DNA of 64,000 nucleotides from positions 29,349,987 through 29,413,986 of the forward strand of contig NC_023749.2 of the NCBI RefSeq assembly GCF_000499845.2, read 5' to 3'. Below, one piece after another: positions 53,452 through 64,000 of the stretch. Position numbers and translations under genes: made by a program. The stretch's first letter is position 1. Each line of letters begins with the position of its first letter. The notes beneath the pieces were generated by a model that was not told the origin of the DNA, did not search any database, and was given only the letters and a program-made list of their open reading frames with translations. This stretch comes from Phaseolus vulgaris (taxonomy: Eukaryota > Streptophyta > Magnoliopsida > Fabales > Fabaceae).

Positions 53452-55191
53452 CTAACATTCTATTAGTGCCAACTCGCCTCGTATGTTCATCTTAATCAAA
53501 TCTAAACGATCATTTAGACCATCTTTCGTCTTCCCGTTAATGTTAAGAAGGGTACCAATTACGCTATCACACACATTCTTCTCAACATGCATTACATTTA
53601 TACTATGTCTGACTTCTAACCTCGACCAGTATGGAAGATCAAAGAAGATTGATTTTTTCTTCCAAATGTTTGTCACAAATGAATTTTTTTTCCTACCAAA
53701 GGTGTGTGCTATGTTATTTACCTTTTCGTAAACCTCAACACTAGGAGTTGGTGGATCACTAGTCTCTTGATGTCCATTAAAGGATTTTTTCAACCTCCGG
53801 TAAGGATGATGACTTCTAAGAAACCTCTGATGCCGAAGATATATTGTCTTCCTTCCATGTTTCAATTGTTGAGAAGCGGTGTCTTCTTCACATATTGGAC
53901 ATGCTTTATGACCCTTAACATTATACCCTGAAAAGTTACCATATGCCAGAAAGTCATTGATGGTGCAAAATAACATGGCATGCAACTTTAAAGTTTCATT
54001 AGCAAATTCGTCAAATACTTAAACACCCTGATCCCACATCAACTTCAAATCTTCAATTAGGAGACTTAGATATACATTTATGTCATTCCCTAGTTGTTTC
54101 GGACCGGATATCATCATAGACAACATCATGTATTTTCGCTTCATGCACAATCCAGGAGGTAAGTTGTAATTAACTAGTAAAACAAGTCATATGATTTGTA
54201 CTCATATTAAAAAACTGATTCATTCCGTCTTCAACTAAACCAAGTCGAATATTTATTGATTCTTTACCAAACTCTGAAGCTCATCATCAAATTTCTTCCA
54301 TTGAATAGAATCAGCTAGATGTCGGTACATGCCATCACATTTCCTCTCATTTGCATGCCATTTAAGATTCTTAGCATCGTTTGGGTTTGCAAACAAACGC
54401 TTCGTCCTTGGATACCACATAACCTTCATTGGGGGTCCATTCTTTTCTATCTCTTCAATAGTATCATCATCTTTTTGTTTCAACTTATAACGTGATATTA
54501 GGACATGTATGTATTTTTTCAACAATTCAAAATCTTTCCTGTATAATATATAATCATTAGGACATGCATGTATCTTTTTATACTACATACCCATTGGACA
54601 AAGAATGTTTTTGGCCTCATAATTTCGATTAGGTAGAGTATTTCTCTCTGGAAACATATCCTTCAACAGCTAAAGCAATTTTGTGAAGCTTTTATCAGTC
54701 CATTTATTTATTGCCTTCAAATTCATCAATCTTAACACTGGAGACAACCGTGTAAATATGGTTGATCCATGATAGAGTGGAGTCTTTGCATTGCTTGACA
54801 TACTTCCATATCCATGCGCTTCTGCAAAACACTCATCTCCCACATCACGAATCATGTCCTCCAATCAATCATCATCTACATCATCATGTACTACATCATC
54901 CATGTTGGACCCCACATATTCTTCAGTTACGAAAACACGTGGTAAATTTAATAATTCACCATGCCATGTCCAAGTTGTATAAGATCGAAGAAACCCATCA
55001 CATAGAAGGTTCTCCTTGATTATCTTAACATCCAGTATCCTTCCATTCAAACAGGTAACACATGAACACCTGATCTTTACTCCATCATGACCACTATTAT
55101 TCGTGTTACATTGCGCAAATTCTATAAATTCTTCTACTCCGCTTTCATACTCATCCCTTATGCGAATAGAATTAATCCAATTTCGATCCAT
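53452..55191 (-). pseudogene. CACTA (En/Spm) TNP2-type transposase, degraded
   Basis: On minus, the N-terminal Transpos_assoc-like domain starts MDRNWINSIRIRDEY at 55,191, with RCSCVTCLNGR (CxxC) and WTWHGE. Stops follow, then a Transposase_21-like region: DECFAEA, LYHGSTIFTRLSPVLRLMNLK, CPNDYILYRKDF, VMWYPRTKRLF, then MLFCTINDFLAYGNFSGY, CPIC and RRLKKSFNGHQE to DLPYWSRLEVRHSINVMHVEKN. The conserved order is intact but at least five stops or shifts occur. Terminal CACTA repeats were not found. Confidence 0.8.
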
Positions 55192-55224
55192 TATATTTTG
55201 TAATAGTCATTCAAGTGTTTTTAA

Positions 55225-55345
55225 TAAGTGTTCTATCTCACGCGTTTGCCGAGGGTCGAACACCGCCGGACTCAATACCAGCACATATCAATTATCGAGG
55301 GTCGAACACCCTCGGAGTCAATACCAACACGATAATTCTATTCTA
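55225..55345. repeat. Two ~57-bp repeats with cgagggt hairpin word
   Basis: The unit gagggtcgaacacc-gg(a)-tcaataccagcac occurs twice (from about 55,250 and 55,297). In the second, cgagggt-cgaac-accctcg (55,296-55,314) is a perfect 7-bp-arm inverted repeat. Position just beyond the transposase start suggests subterminal repeats of the CACTA element. Confidence 0.6.
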
Positions 55346-55929
55346 AACTAACAACTAACATAATATAAATTAATAATAAATACAAATTATAATAAATACT
55401 AAATAATATCAATTTTAAAAATACAAATTATAATAAATAAAAAAATAAACAAATTCATAACATAAAAATAATCAAAAAAGTTTAAAACACCACCAACCTT
55501 GTGCGTGAAGGCAATGTTGGTGAAGAGTGGCATGGGATCGGCAACAATGGCAACAGCAACAACGAACAAAGAAAAACACACCCAAGAAGCGCGAAGGCAA
55601 TGAAACAGTACTTCGACAAATGCAAAAACAAAACAAAGTAAGAGAAACGTACAATGCAGAAGAATAGACGAACAAGAAGAAGAAACAAAGCTCGAGAACT
55701 TATAGTGGCACTATAACAACACAATAAGCAGAAGCGAACGCAAAGCGAAAGAAGAGGAACAGAGCAAACACGAAGCGAAAGAAGAGGAAGAAAGTATGAA
55801 AAACGTAAGTGGTGCGCTTCAGAGTTATGGTAAAATATTATTTAAGAATGCGGCTATTTGTATGTGGCTACTATAAATAGTTGCATTCGTAAATGAAGTT
55901 AATTTAAAAAATGCCATTACATTTTGAAA
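55346..55929. other. Spacer between CACTA remnant and LINE
   Basis: AT-rich and A/G-rich sequence with small ORFs that have no recognisable domain. It may include the CACTA 5' untranslated region. Confidence 0.5.
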
Positions 55930-55993
55930 GATTGCGCCTGACGATAAAAACGCATTAAATAAAGAGTAGTTATTTTTACATTTTGCTCTAGTG

Positions 55994-56281
55994 TCATATC
56001 TTGAGCTTCCTCCATAGCATGTATAACTCCATAAAACTCAGCAACCATAGCAGTATGAACTTCAAGAAATGCAGAGAAAGCACCAATAAACTCCCCATAC
56101 TCCCACGGAAAATACCTCCACAAGTAGCAAGACCAGGATATCCCCTAGCAGCCCCATCAGTGTTAATTTTAACCCAGCCTAGTGAAGGGAAGTCCAATCT
56201 TACAGAAAGAGGACGAAGAACTTTACCAGTACGAGTATTAATACCAAAAAAACTTAATCTCGTTGAAATGCAACATATCAT
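55994..56281 (-). pseudogene. LINE RNase H domain, broken
   Basis: LGWVKINTDGAARGYPG carries the first catalytic Asp of RNase H. A frameshift follows, after GIFRG, and the remaining blocks (AEFYGVIHAMEEA) are in the neighbouring frame at 56,050-55,980. Confidence 0.75.
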
Positions 56282-57746
56282 TCTTCATTGAAGCGTTAGA
56301 CGAATTTCCCACAAGACAAGTTAAATCTTTAATTACCGAAATAGCCCTAGAAACATCAATCTTATCCTGAAATATAGCATAATTCCTCATACACCATATC
56401 ATCCAAATAGAAAAAGTTATCACACCAAGCTTAATCAATTTAACCAAAGGACTACCATCACTCTTAATAAAAGAAAGAAGATCATCCTTATTAGAGAAAT
56501 AAGAAGTAAGAAAAATCTGCCAAACCAGCTCCAAATATATGCAAAGCATTAGAACATTCAAAAAATAAATGTTGAATAAATTCCTTGTACTTTTCACAAA
56601 GCGTACACATATAACATATATGCAAAGCTTTATTCTGAATATGTTGATCTGTAGGTAGCCGCCCATAAAAAACTTTCCAAAGTACAAGAGTTTTGGAAGG
56701 CAAAATAGATGAAGACCAAATGAATTTACCCCAATCACAGAGAACTCCTGGTTCCAAGAAAAAAGCCGTAGCCCAATTAGGAATATCTTGTTCCTCCCTA
56801 ACCATGATATGATTAAAAACATGAGGCACTGTTGTAAATACAAGGGAATTTTCCAATCAGAACCTATCCAAAACTGAGAGACTATATCCGGAATGCTAGC
56901 ACCATCAGATAACCCTGCAATATTTGGTAAAGAAGTAGTAAAACACCATTTATCATTCCAGAAATTAATAAAAGTATTTGTACCTAAGTCCAAGTATAAT
57001 CAAGTATAGTAGAATAAAACTATTTAATTCCAGGCCAAAGAGATGAGGATCTATAAACCATTCTAAACTCGTATTTTGATTTAAGAACCCTAACTTTCAA
57101 GAGAAAAGACCAAGGCATGTTGCTATAATCAAAGTTCTAAGAAAGTTTAAGAAGATATGCATTATTTTCATGACGAAGATTAATAATCTTCAAACCTTCA
57201 TTCTCAAGAGGAGAACAAATTGAATCCCAATTCACGGTAATTTTGCCTTTTTCAGAATAACACCTGTCCAAATAAAATTTTGGCACCACTGCTCAACTTG
57301 CTTAAGAAGTGAAACCGACCATTTATACATATTAAAGCTATAATCTAGATATCCAGTAATCACCATATTGACCAACTGAATCCGACCCATCATGCTAAGA
57401 GATTTACCTTTTCAAGATGCTAGCTTCAATTTGACTTTACCAGACAAAGGTTGAAGAAATCGACACTTTGGAGCACCAACAAAGATAGGCATTCCTAAAT
57501 AATTGAAAGACAAACAACCAAGACTACAACGTTGAATTTTGCGGAAAAATCATGCAAAATTATCCATGGTGGAAAAGCTACTCTTAGAATAATTAACATA
57601 TTGACCAGAAAAATCACCATATGTTTAAAAAAAAATACTCAAATTTCTAAGAGACTTACTATCCCCTTACAGAAAAAAAAAATGTCATTAGCATATAAAA
57701 TATGAGAGGGAGTGAGATAACCTTGCGGACTAGGCATATGTAGAAT

Positions 57747-58279
57747 TTACTTATCACTCACAAGCTTAGAGATACCTCTACTAAGAACTTCCTTTGCAAG
57801 ATATAAAAGTAAAGGAGACAAAGGATTACCTTGTTTGACACCTCTACTGCAAGGAAAAAAACCCACCAAACTACCATTTATTCTGATAAAAAGCATAGTT
57901 GAGAGGAGAATTGTACTAATCCAACCGATAAACGAGGGGTGAAAACCAAAGCGTGTCAAAACTAATAATAAGAACTTCCAACTGAGAGTGTCAAAGACTT
58001 TATGAATATCAACTTTGTAAGCCACATTACCTTCTCTAACCTTTTTAGAAAGCAGGTTTATAGCTTCAGAAACAATACCAATGCAATCCTGATCTTTCTA
58101 CCCTTCACAAACCCATATTGATTAGGATAACTGATTTTAGCTGCCACAAGTGCAACCTTATCTGCCAATATCTTGGAAATAATCTTAAATTTGAAATTAG
58201 CAACAACAATTGACCTGTAATCTTTAATGGAGTCAACACCCTTAATCTTATGAATAAGAGATACCACATTACTGTTCAT
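57747..58279 (-). pseudogene. LINE reverse transcriptase core, broken
   Basis: The block begins VVSLIHKIKGVDSIKDYR, then NFKFKIISKIL and NQYGFVKGRKI (58,279-58,060). After a shift it continues YKVDIHKVFDTLSWKFL and VKQGNPLSPLLLYL (58,025-57,747). The catalytic YADD-type box expected downstream is not open in this copy. Confidence 0.8.
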
Positions 58280-59204
58280 TCCAGGGAGAACCCAAATTTA
58301 TTTTTAAAAAGCAGTTGAACAGCTTTGCAAACATTTGTCCTAATAATTTTCCAGGAAGAATGATAGAAAACACCACCAAAACCATCAGGACCACGAGCAC
58401 TGTTACCATTAAGATTAAAAACAACATTCTTTATTTTCCAAAAAATCAGGACATTTAATCAACATCATATTACTAGCTCAGGAATATAAGTACCAATAAA
58501 ATCTTCCACATTACTTGTATCCAGAACATTGGAAATAGGCTCCGCATAAAGATTTTTATAAAAGTCTGAAATATGATCCTTAATGAGTTTAGGATCCTCA
58601 ATAACCTCATTATCAATCTGTAGATGATGAATCCCACTAGAATTATTTCTCCTCTTGACCACAGCATGGGAAAAAGTAGTATTTCAATCCCCATCTTTAA
58701 ACCATTTTAGCCCCATACGATCTCCATTTTAGCCATTTCTTTCCAAAACAAATATTGACAGTGAAGAACATGATCAAACTCCTCCTTAGCAATCTTTTCT
58801 TCATAGAGAAGCCCATCAATATTACACAAACTAGTAGTCTCTAAGTTTTGTTGAATATCAAGGAGGGGACCCTGCTTAAGAAGAACTGCATTGTGAACAT
58901 TACCAAAATAATTTTTATTCTAGTCTCAGAGCTCAATTTTCTAACTTATGTCACAAAATAAACATAGGAAAATCAACATCCTTATTAGCCCAAGAGTCAT
59001 GAATAAGTTTTATACATGAAGTGTCCTAAAACCACATAGAAAAGAAACGAAAGTTGTTAACCTTCTTTAAAGAATTACTATCAAGACTAGTAAAAATAGG
59101 GGAATAATCAGAACAATTTTTAACAAAAACCTAGTAAGTACAAGAATCCCATTAATCCAGACACACTCCATTACATAAAGCCATATCCAGTCTTCTATGA
59201 ACTC

Positions 59205-59509
59205 TAGAATGGAAGAGGGGGTGAATTGTTTTTGAAAGATTTTCTCAAGTATGGAAGGTAGAGTGAAAGACTATGAAGAATCAATCAATTAGGAAACTGT
59301 TCAGCCAAAGAGGAATCTTTTTTTAGTTTGATTCCAGAAAATCAACCAGTTGTTTTTGCGAAACAACCGATTATTTATACCATCAGTTTAGAAAATCAAA
59401 GCTAAAGAAGTTTAAAGAGTGTAAGGATAGAGAGAATCACACAAGATATTTATACTGGTTCACTTTTAACCAAGAGCTACATCGAACCACTAAGTATTCA
59501 CTATGTAAT
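59205..59509 (-). repeat. LTR fragment of the second copia family
   Basis: The segment shares ctagaatgga-gggggtgaattgttttt, tatttatactggttcac and aaccaagagctacat landmarks with the LTRs at 45,932 and 48,272. It is cut at 59,509 by an inserted A-family LTR. Confidence 0.7.
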
Positions 59510-59938
59510 TGTTCCTGTCGATTGACTTTGATTGCCTTCGTACGCCTACGACGATGACACGCCCAATTATCTCTGCCTTCATTCGTGTCTTTCTTCGATC
59601 AAACACCTGAAATTGCAAAGACAAAGGGCGCCCTAGAGGTCGTTTGCACTCCGACGCTCAAGTCAGTATTGGGCTAGAAAACACTGAAACTTAGTTGTAA
59701 AAAGCTCTGTGTGTAATCTGTGTAAGTGTTGCGTAAAACTTGCGAATCTTATCATGTTTGTTACTGCCCTTTATATACTCTAGGGTTTCCGTTGTTTCCG
59801 CTCACCTCAATTAGGGTTACTGAGGGTGTGCCTTAGCGCCGCTATCACCCACTCTTAGAGCAATCTAGCGCATAACGCTCCCTTACTGACGGGATGACCA
59901 CCTGGGTTCCAACTTGTGCACCTAATCTCTGGGTCTAG
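59510..59938 (-). repeat. Half of an A-family gypsy LTR, inverted
   Basis: The segment begins tgttcctgtcgattgac and corresponds to the 3' half of the A LTR in reverse, including the minus-strand TATA-like tatataaaggg near 59,771-59,781. It breaks off at about 59,938. Confidence 0.8.
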
Positions 59939-59942
59939 GGTC

Positions 59943-60199
59943 TTGCCTCTACGCACCAGGGTAGTTGAGTTGGAAGAAGAGGCTGAAGCAACCAAGGCCA
60001 AGATGGCCATGATGAAGGAGAAGGCCACTAATCAAGAGGTGCAACTTAGCCGGGTGGAGGCTGAACTCACCCAACAAGATGAAGCCTTCAAGAAGACCGA
60101 GCCAGAAGTCATCGAGAACGTTGTCGATGCCTACGCTACAGGGTTCGGGGATGCCCTTGCTCAGGTTGCCTGCGTGCATCCTGAGATGGTGATGACTTT
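59943..60199 (+). pseudogene. Orphan C-terminal coiled coil of a Tat antisense ORF
   Basis: The frame reads RVVELEEEAEATKAKM, NQEVQLSRVEAELTQQDEAFKK and GFGDALAQVACVHPEM. The charged helix followed by an A-Q-x-A-C-x-x-P-E/D segment parallels the end of element B's antisense ORF (REQFACLFPDLDLS). The strand is as expected for an inverted A-type element, but the N-terminal exon and half the LTR are deleted between 59,938 and here. Confidence 0.6.
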
Positions 60200-61288
60200 T
60201 TACGGCAAGTGCACCGCGTTTGTCAAACGTAATAATTGTCCCTAAGGACGGATATCGATCCCACAAGGAACAGTGAATTATCGAGTCCAATAATCGCTAA
60301 ATATAAAAACAGAACAATTAAAAGAGTTTTGAATTAATTGTGTTGGCACTGATCAATAAGAAAACAAACAAAGAATTAGTTGTTTCAATTGGAAAAATAA
60401 GGATTAGTTTCATCTCTCTCACTCTCAAGTATTTTGATTAGCATGTCAATATTAAGTTCTTTGATTGAAATTGATGTCCGTATAAAAATCATTTATATCG
60501 ATTCCTCGCATATAAAATCCTTAAGAATGTCCCCTAACTATCGATCCCTCGCATAATTATAAGAACAACTTAGAACAAAGCTCAGACGTTTAATAGTAAT
60601 TAACATTTCAAGTCTATTCCTAGCACTCAAATATGTTAAGTATTGTTGTTTAGGTCCGAACCCTAAAAATACCTCCCGGTCAGATTTAAGATTCTCAATT
60701 TGTCACGGAAAATTAAAAGTAAAACAACAATACCAATAATCAATCAAGAACTGAATATTAATATATAAAATATCACCTCAATACATAAGAGTTTGAGCAG
60801 ATTACTCTCAATCCCAAATGGTAGAATTAGCCACGCATACTTCTATCACCTTCCATTCTCCCAATTGGGTTACAATTCACTCTATGGTGTTTTCCTCTCA
60901 ATCTGGCACACTAAGGTTGAGCCTCTAGCCCTCTATTTATCCTAGTTTTCTAGGGTTAGGTTGTTTATTGTGTCGCGCTAATGGGCTAAATGATAAAACA
61001 TAAAAAAATGCCCAATCTTCCTTTGCATCTTTTTCCATTCTGGGACCTTCTATCTTTATCTTTTTAGCTCAAATCATTCATCTTTAATCCAAATCTCCAA
61101 TCTTCCTTAGAAATCTGCAATTAACACCAAATTTGGGAATAAAATACTCTTATTCAAATAAAGATCATAAAAAATGTAAAAAGGTGTAAATTCATAAATT
61201 AGGGATTATTTTATATGTAAATTAGCAATAAATCCTCATAAGTGCCTATATTTTAATATGAAATATTACTGAAATTAGACACTTATCA
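60200..61288 (-). repeat. Element G 3' LTR
   Basis: On minus the LTR begins TGATAAGTGTC at 61,288, preceded by the purine-rich aagttggagag. The other end lies near 60,200, where antisense-ORF homology stops (ttacggcaagtgcacc), and is uncertain by about 20 bases. The terminal ~230 bases recur at 53,098-53,338. Confidence 0.7.
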
Positions 61289-62988
61289 CTCTCTCCAACT
61301 TAGAATCTTGCTTGTCCTCAAGCAAAGTAAATGAATATATTTGAATTTAAATATCAAATAGCTTAATTCACTAAACAACAGATCAAATTAGAAACTTATG
61401 ATGCTTCCAAATTCAAATATAAAAAATTATAGACACAATCAATTTCCAGATCAAATCAAAACAAATAAATGACAATTCATCAAGGAATATCTTCTCATAT
61501 GCTCACGGGTAAGTGTTTCTCTCTATTTTCACTGAATCATAACAAATCACAGTTGCTTTTCATTTCATCTTCAAATCACAAACATATTAGAAACATGAAT
61601 ATTGAGGTCTTTTACAGGGTTGTAATGAGGCTGGGCTTCCAAAAAATATTGGTTTTTCTTAGATAACAAAATGCACATCTTAAAGAAGAAGAACATACCT
61701 ACAATTCAATTATAGAGAACATATATGTTATCTAATTACCACTTTCTTTCGATGTCACCTTTTTCCTCATTTTCTTTCTTTTCATGATTTTCATGAAATT
61801 TTTTCTATCTTTCTTTTTTTTTATTTCTTTTTCTTCTTCTGTTTCTGTTTTTTTTTTCAATAATAGGAAAAGATTCTTCATATTTTCAACTTTTTGAACT
61901 TTCAAAATCAGAACCAACCATTCCCTTTCCTATATGTATTGCATCTATGTTCTCCTTCCTTAGACATGCTAAAGGGTAGAAAATTATATCAATAAAGGTT
62001 AAGGTGCAATATTAACAAAAAATTTCTTAGCCCAAAGGGGATATAAAAAAAATTGGAATTCTAATATAAAGGTTGGCTTTTTGGTCCTGGCTCCTAATTA
62101 ACACAAACAAATGCCTCAATCATCTTCATGATCTTTTATGATGCAACAAAAATAAAAATTAAGCAACCACAACTGTCAATCCATCAGTAAAACTCTCAAA
62201 ACTGTTTAAGGTTCACACACTCACTTGGTTTAAATGGTCTCATTCCTTTTTGTCTTGTCATTATTTGTCCTAATCAATCATCCTGTTAAATTTTCATGTA
62301 TCATAATTTTAACTACATTTGAATAGGGATTCAATCATATTTTCTTTTCTAACCTGTGTCTAATTCATCTCACTGTTTAATATCTAAACACAAATTCTTT
62401 TTTCCACAATTCAAAATTAATATTCTAGTTCTTTTTAATTTGAAAAAAAATAAACTAGAAAACAAACAAATTAAAACTGAAATTTAGTCAAGAAAGATAA
62501 TTCAAGACTTAAAATTACCAAACTAATAAAACAGGAAATTTATTCAAAATAAGCAATAAAAACAAACCAAACAAATAAGCAAATAAACAGAAAACAAAAT
62601 AACCGAAAAATAAAATAAATAAAATAAGAAAAAATCCAAATAACTGAAAAGAAAAGAGAATTAGAGAGATAAAACCATATTTTTGTTCAATCCTCTATTC
62701 TTAAGAAGTCATCCAGCATTTTGTTAAAATTTTTATCTACAGTCTTGCTTCATTTGCTGGATCTGCCCCCCTGAATAATAGAACCTGTCCCCAGGTCAAA
62801 AATACATAACCTGCAAAATGATTAGGAGGCATATAGGATTTTTTTTTTTATTATTCTTATTTACTTTTCTTTTTTATTTTTTATTTTAAATAAAATCAGC
62901 AAAGGTAATAAAACAACATAAAACTAAAATGTGGACTGGGTTGCCTCCCAGTAAGCGCTCGTTTAACGTCATCTAGCTTGACGCCTGT
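61289..62988 (-). other. Element G 3' non-coding region
   Basis: About 1.7 kb of very AT-rich sequence without a real gene. Long poly-A/T runs make small Lys- or Phe-rich ORFs (for example 61,732-61,917) that are not credible. Confidence 0.6.
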
Positions 62989-64000
62989 TTATTTCAAGGT
63001 GGAATATCTCTGTGATCCATCCTTCTGTACACATTCTTCCCCTGCATTAAAATTTTTAAGACCATTAAAAAGATTTAAAGTTACCTCCTCATCTTGAGTT
63101 CTAACTTGAAGTTCTCCTTTGTCGACATCAACTATGATTCTAGCAGTCTTCATGAAGGGTCTTCCAAGTATCAAGGGAACCTCCTCATCTTCTTTCATGT
63201 CCATCACAACAAAATCCACAGGAAATATGAATTTATCCACCTTGACGAGAACATCTTCAACCACACCATATGGATACTTGGTTACTTGATTAGCTAACTT
63301 TAAAGTCATCTTGGTGGGTTTAATCTCCAAATCACCTATTTTCTTCAGCATTGCCAAAGGAATTATATTTACGCTTGCTCCCAAATCCAATAAAGCATTG
63401 GCTACTAATAAAGCACCTATAGACACGGGAAGGTTAAAACTCCCTGGGTCCTTGAATTTTTTAGGCAAGCCTTTTTGAATAATGACATTGTATCTATCCT
63501 CCAGCTCTATATTTTTTTCTTCAATATAGCTCCTATTCTTTCGAAATCTTTCAAATGTTGAATCTTGCTTCAAATTTCCTGCAAAATAATTTTTAGGGAG
63601 CAATTTATCAAAGAATTTTCTTTCCTTCTCGCTTTTTGAAGGAGAATGAGGATATGATAAATCTTTTTCAAAAACTCCTCTCTCCTTATTTTCACTTTTC
63701 TTCTTTATTTTTTCCTCCTCAGTTCTCTCTTTCTCATCTTTTTCTTCTTTTTCAGCCACTACATTATCGCAATGCTCTTTTGAATTGGTTTGCCTATTGA
63801 CTGAAAACTGGCCACTTTGTTCCTCCACAATTTGTGAAATTTGTTTGGTCAGCTGTCTCATCTGGATCTCTATACTCCTAATCATGGCCATGCTATTGTC
63901 CTGCGCTCTCACAATATTGTCCTGCGCGCTCACAATCTTTGTCAGAGCGTCTTCAACTTTATTCATTCTTTCAAGCATGGATGGATCCTCAACTTCAGGT
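62989..64000 (-). CDS. Element G gag-protease, C-terminal part (continues beyond window)
   Basis: The frame is open from the window edge (64,000) to a TAA at 62,989. It has a helical stretch (MLERMNKVEDALTK), a highly charged Glu/Lys region, and then an aspartic-protease fold: GASVNIIPLAMLKK with loop LLDLGAS (about 63,385) and VPLILGRPFMKTARIIVDV. Athila proteases often carry such D-L-G-A-S loops. The N-terminal gag core lies outside the window. No stop occurs in this part, unlike other elements here. Confidence 0.8.
   Translation of the reverse strand, partial: PEVEDPSMLERMNKVEDALTKIVSAQDNIVRAQDNSMAMIRSIEIQMRQLTKQISQIVEEQSGQFSVNRQTNSKEHCDNVVAEKEEKDEKERTEEEKIKKKSENKERGVFEKDLSYPHSPSKSEKERKFFDKLLPKNYFAGNLKQDSTFERFRKNRSYIEEKNIELEDRYNVIIQKGLPKKFKDPGSFNLPVSIGALLVANALLDLGASVNIIPLAMLKKIGDLEIKPTKMTLKLANQVTKYPYGVVEDVLVKVDKFIFPVDFVVMDMKEDEEVPLILGRPFMKTARIIVDVDKGELQVRTQDEEVTLNLFNGLKNFNAGEECVQKDGSQRYSTLK

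Larger units (their letters stand above)
55930..59200 (-). mobile_element. Plant LINE (L1 type), 5'-truncated and decayed
   Basis: On minus, from right to left, come the end of the endonuclease domain (RRLDMALCNGVCLD near 59,150-59,200 and FRFFSMWF near 59,020-59,050), RT (VVANFKFKIISKILADKV, NQYGFVKGRKI, KVDIHKVFDTLSWKFLL, GVKQGNPLSPLLL), a zinc-finger RT-associated region (SKTLVLWKVFYGRLPTDQ, CTLCEKYKEFIQHLFFEC) and RNase H (GWVKINTDGAARGYPGLATC). There are stops and shifts between blocks. No poly(A) tail or target duplication is obvious. The right end is cut by an LTR fragment. Confidence 0.85.
60200..64000 (-). mobile_element. Element G: Athila-type Ty3/gypsy, 3' part, probably non-autonomous
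   Basis: A 3' LTR (60,200-61,288), a long 3' non-coding region and a gag-protease frame that runs to the window edge lie on the minus strand. The gag-pro end is followed within about 50 bases by the aacgagcgcttactgggaggcaac stretch (minus) that normally follows integrase. RT, RNase H and integrase are therefore missing. The 5' LTR lies outside the window. Confidence 0.75.

Noticed and set aside
53483..53931. Plus-strand ORFs over the CACTA transposase
   Set aside because: Opposite-strand shadows of TNP2-type sequence, whose conserved blocks read on minus.
61732..61917. Lys/Glu-rich ORF
   Set aside because: Translation of a poly-T/C tract in the Athila 3' non-coding region.

Overview
This window is plant nuclear DNA, most likely from a eudicot and plausibly a legume. 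It is dominated by LTR retrotransposons of classic plant lineages: Tat-type Ty3/gypsy, Athila-type Ty3/gypsy and SIRE-type Ty1/copia. It also holds a plant LINE, a CACTA (TNP2) remnant and a single ordinary host gene, a two-exon papain-like cysteine protease at 51,448-52,567. The legume assignment is inference from TE style only. No rRNA, tRNA, CRISPR or bacterial-type gene was seen.

Layout. 282-1,225 is a solo gypsy LTR. 1,281-10,070 is gypsy element A (plus strand, decayed, with a solo LTR of its own family at 6,058-6,897 and an antisense spliced ORF). 10,071-41,217 reads best as one old minus-strand gypsy element, D, broken open by later insertions and deletions. Its pieces are the 3' LTR stub, integrase tail, protease (present twice), gag and 5' LTR. 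Into D went a truncated LTR (11,297-11,921), copia element C (12,564-22,548), and gypsy element E (34,771-39,356, minus). E in turn received gypsy element B (23,109-34,770, plus) and a solo LTR (34,971-35,960). 41,218-42,121 is flank with a (TA)n tract. 42,122-49,904 is a very decayed copia element F, itself interrupted by LTRs of another family. 49,905-51,330 is intergenic and leads into the cysteine protease. 52,850-53,338 holds a LINE tail and an Athila LTR scrap. 53,452-55,191 is a CACTA transposase pseudogene. 55,930-59,200 is a LINE. 59,205-60,199 is a stack of LTR and antisense-ORF fragments. 60,200-64,000 is the left part of a minus-strand Athila-type element that runs off the window.

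How the parts relate. Elements A and B are the same Tat-type design: LTR, primer site, gag-protease, RT, RNase H, a second RNase H, integrase, 3' tandem repeats, an antisense ORF and 3' LTR. Comparing them shows what each has lost. B has near-identical LTR segments and long open frames, so it is young, but it carries two in-frame stops and lacks most of the second RNase H. A is older and lacks the RT fingers and the integrase core.

I did not find a clearly new biological system. The best second-look items are: the conserved spliced antisense ORF in both Tat elements; a 42-nt inverted patch of gag copied into one LTR of copia C; a ~485-bp direct duplication flanking copia C; two solo LTRs of one family sharing the same 5-bp target duplication; and pol C-terminal codons lying inside those LTRs.
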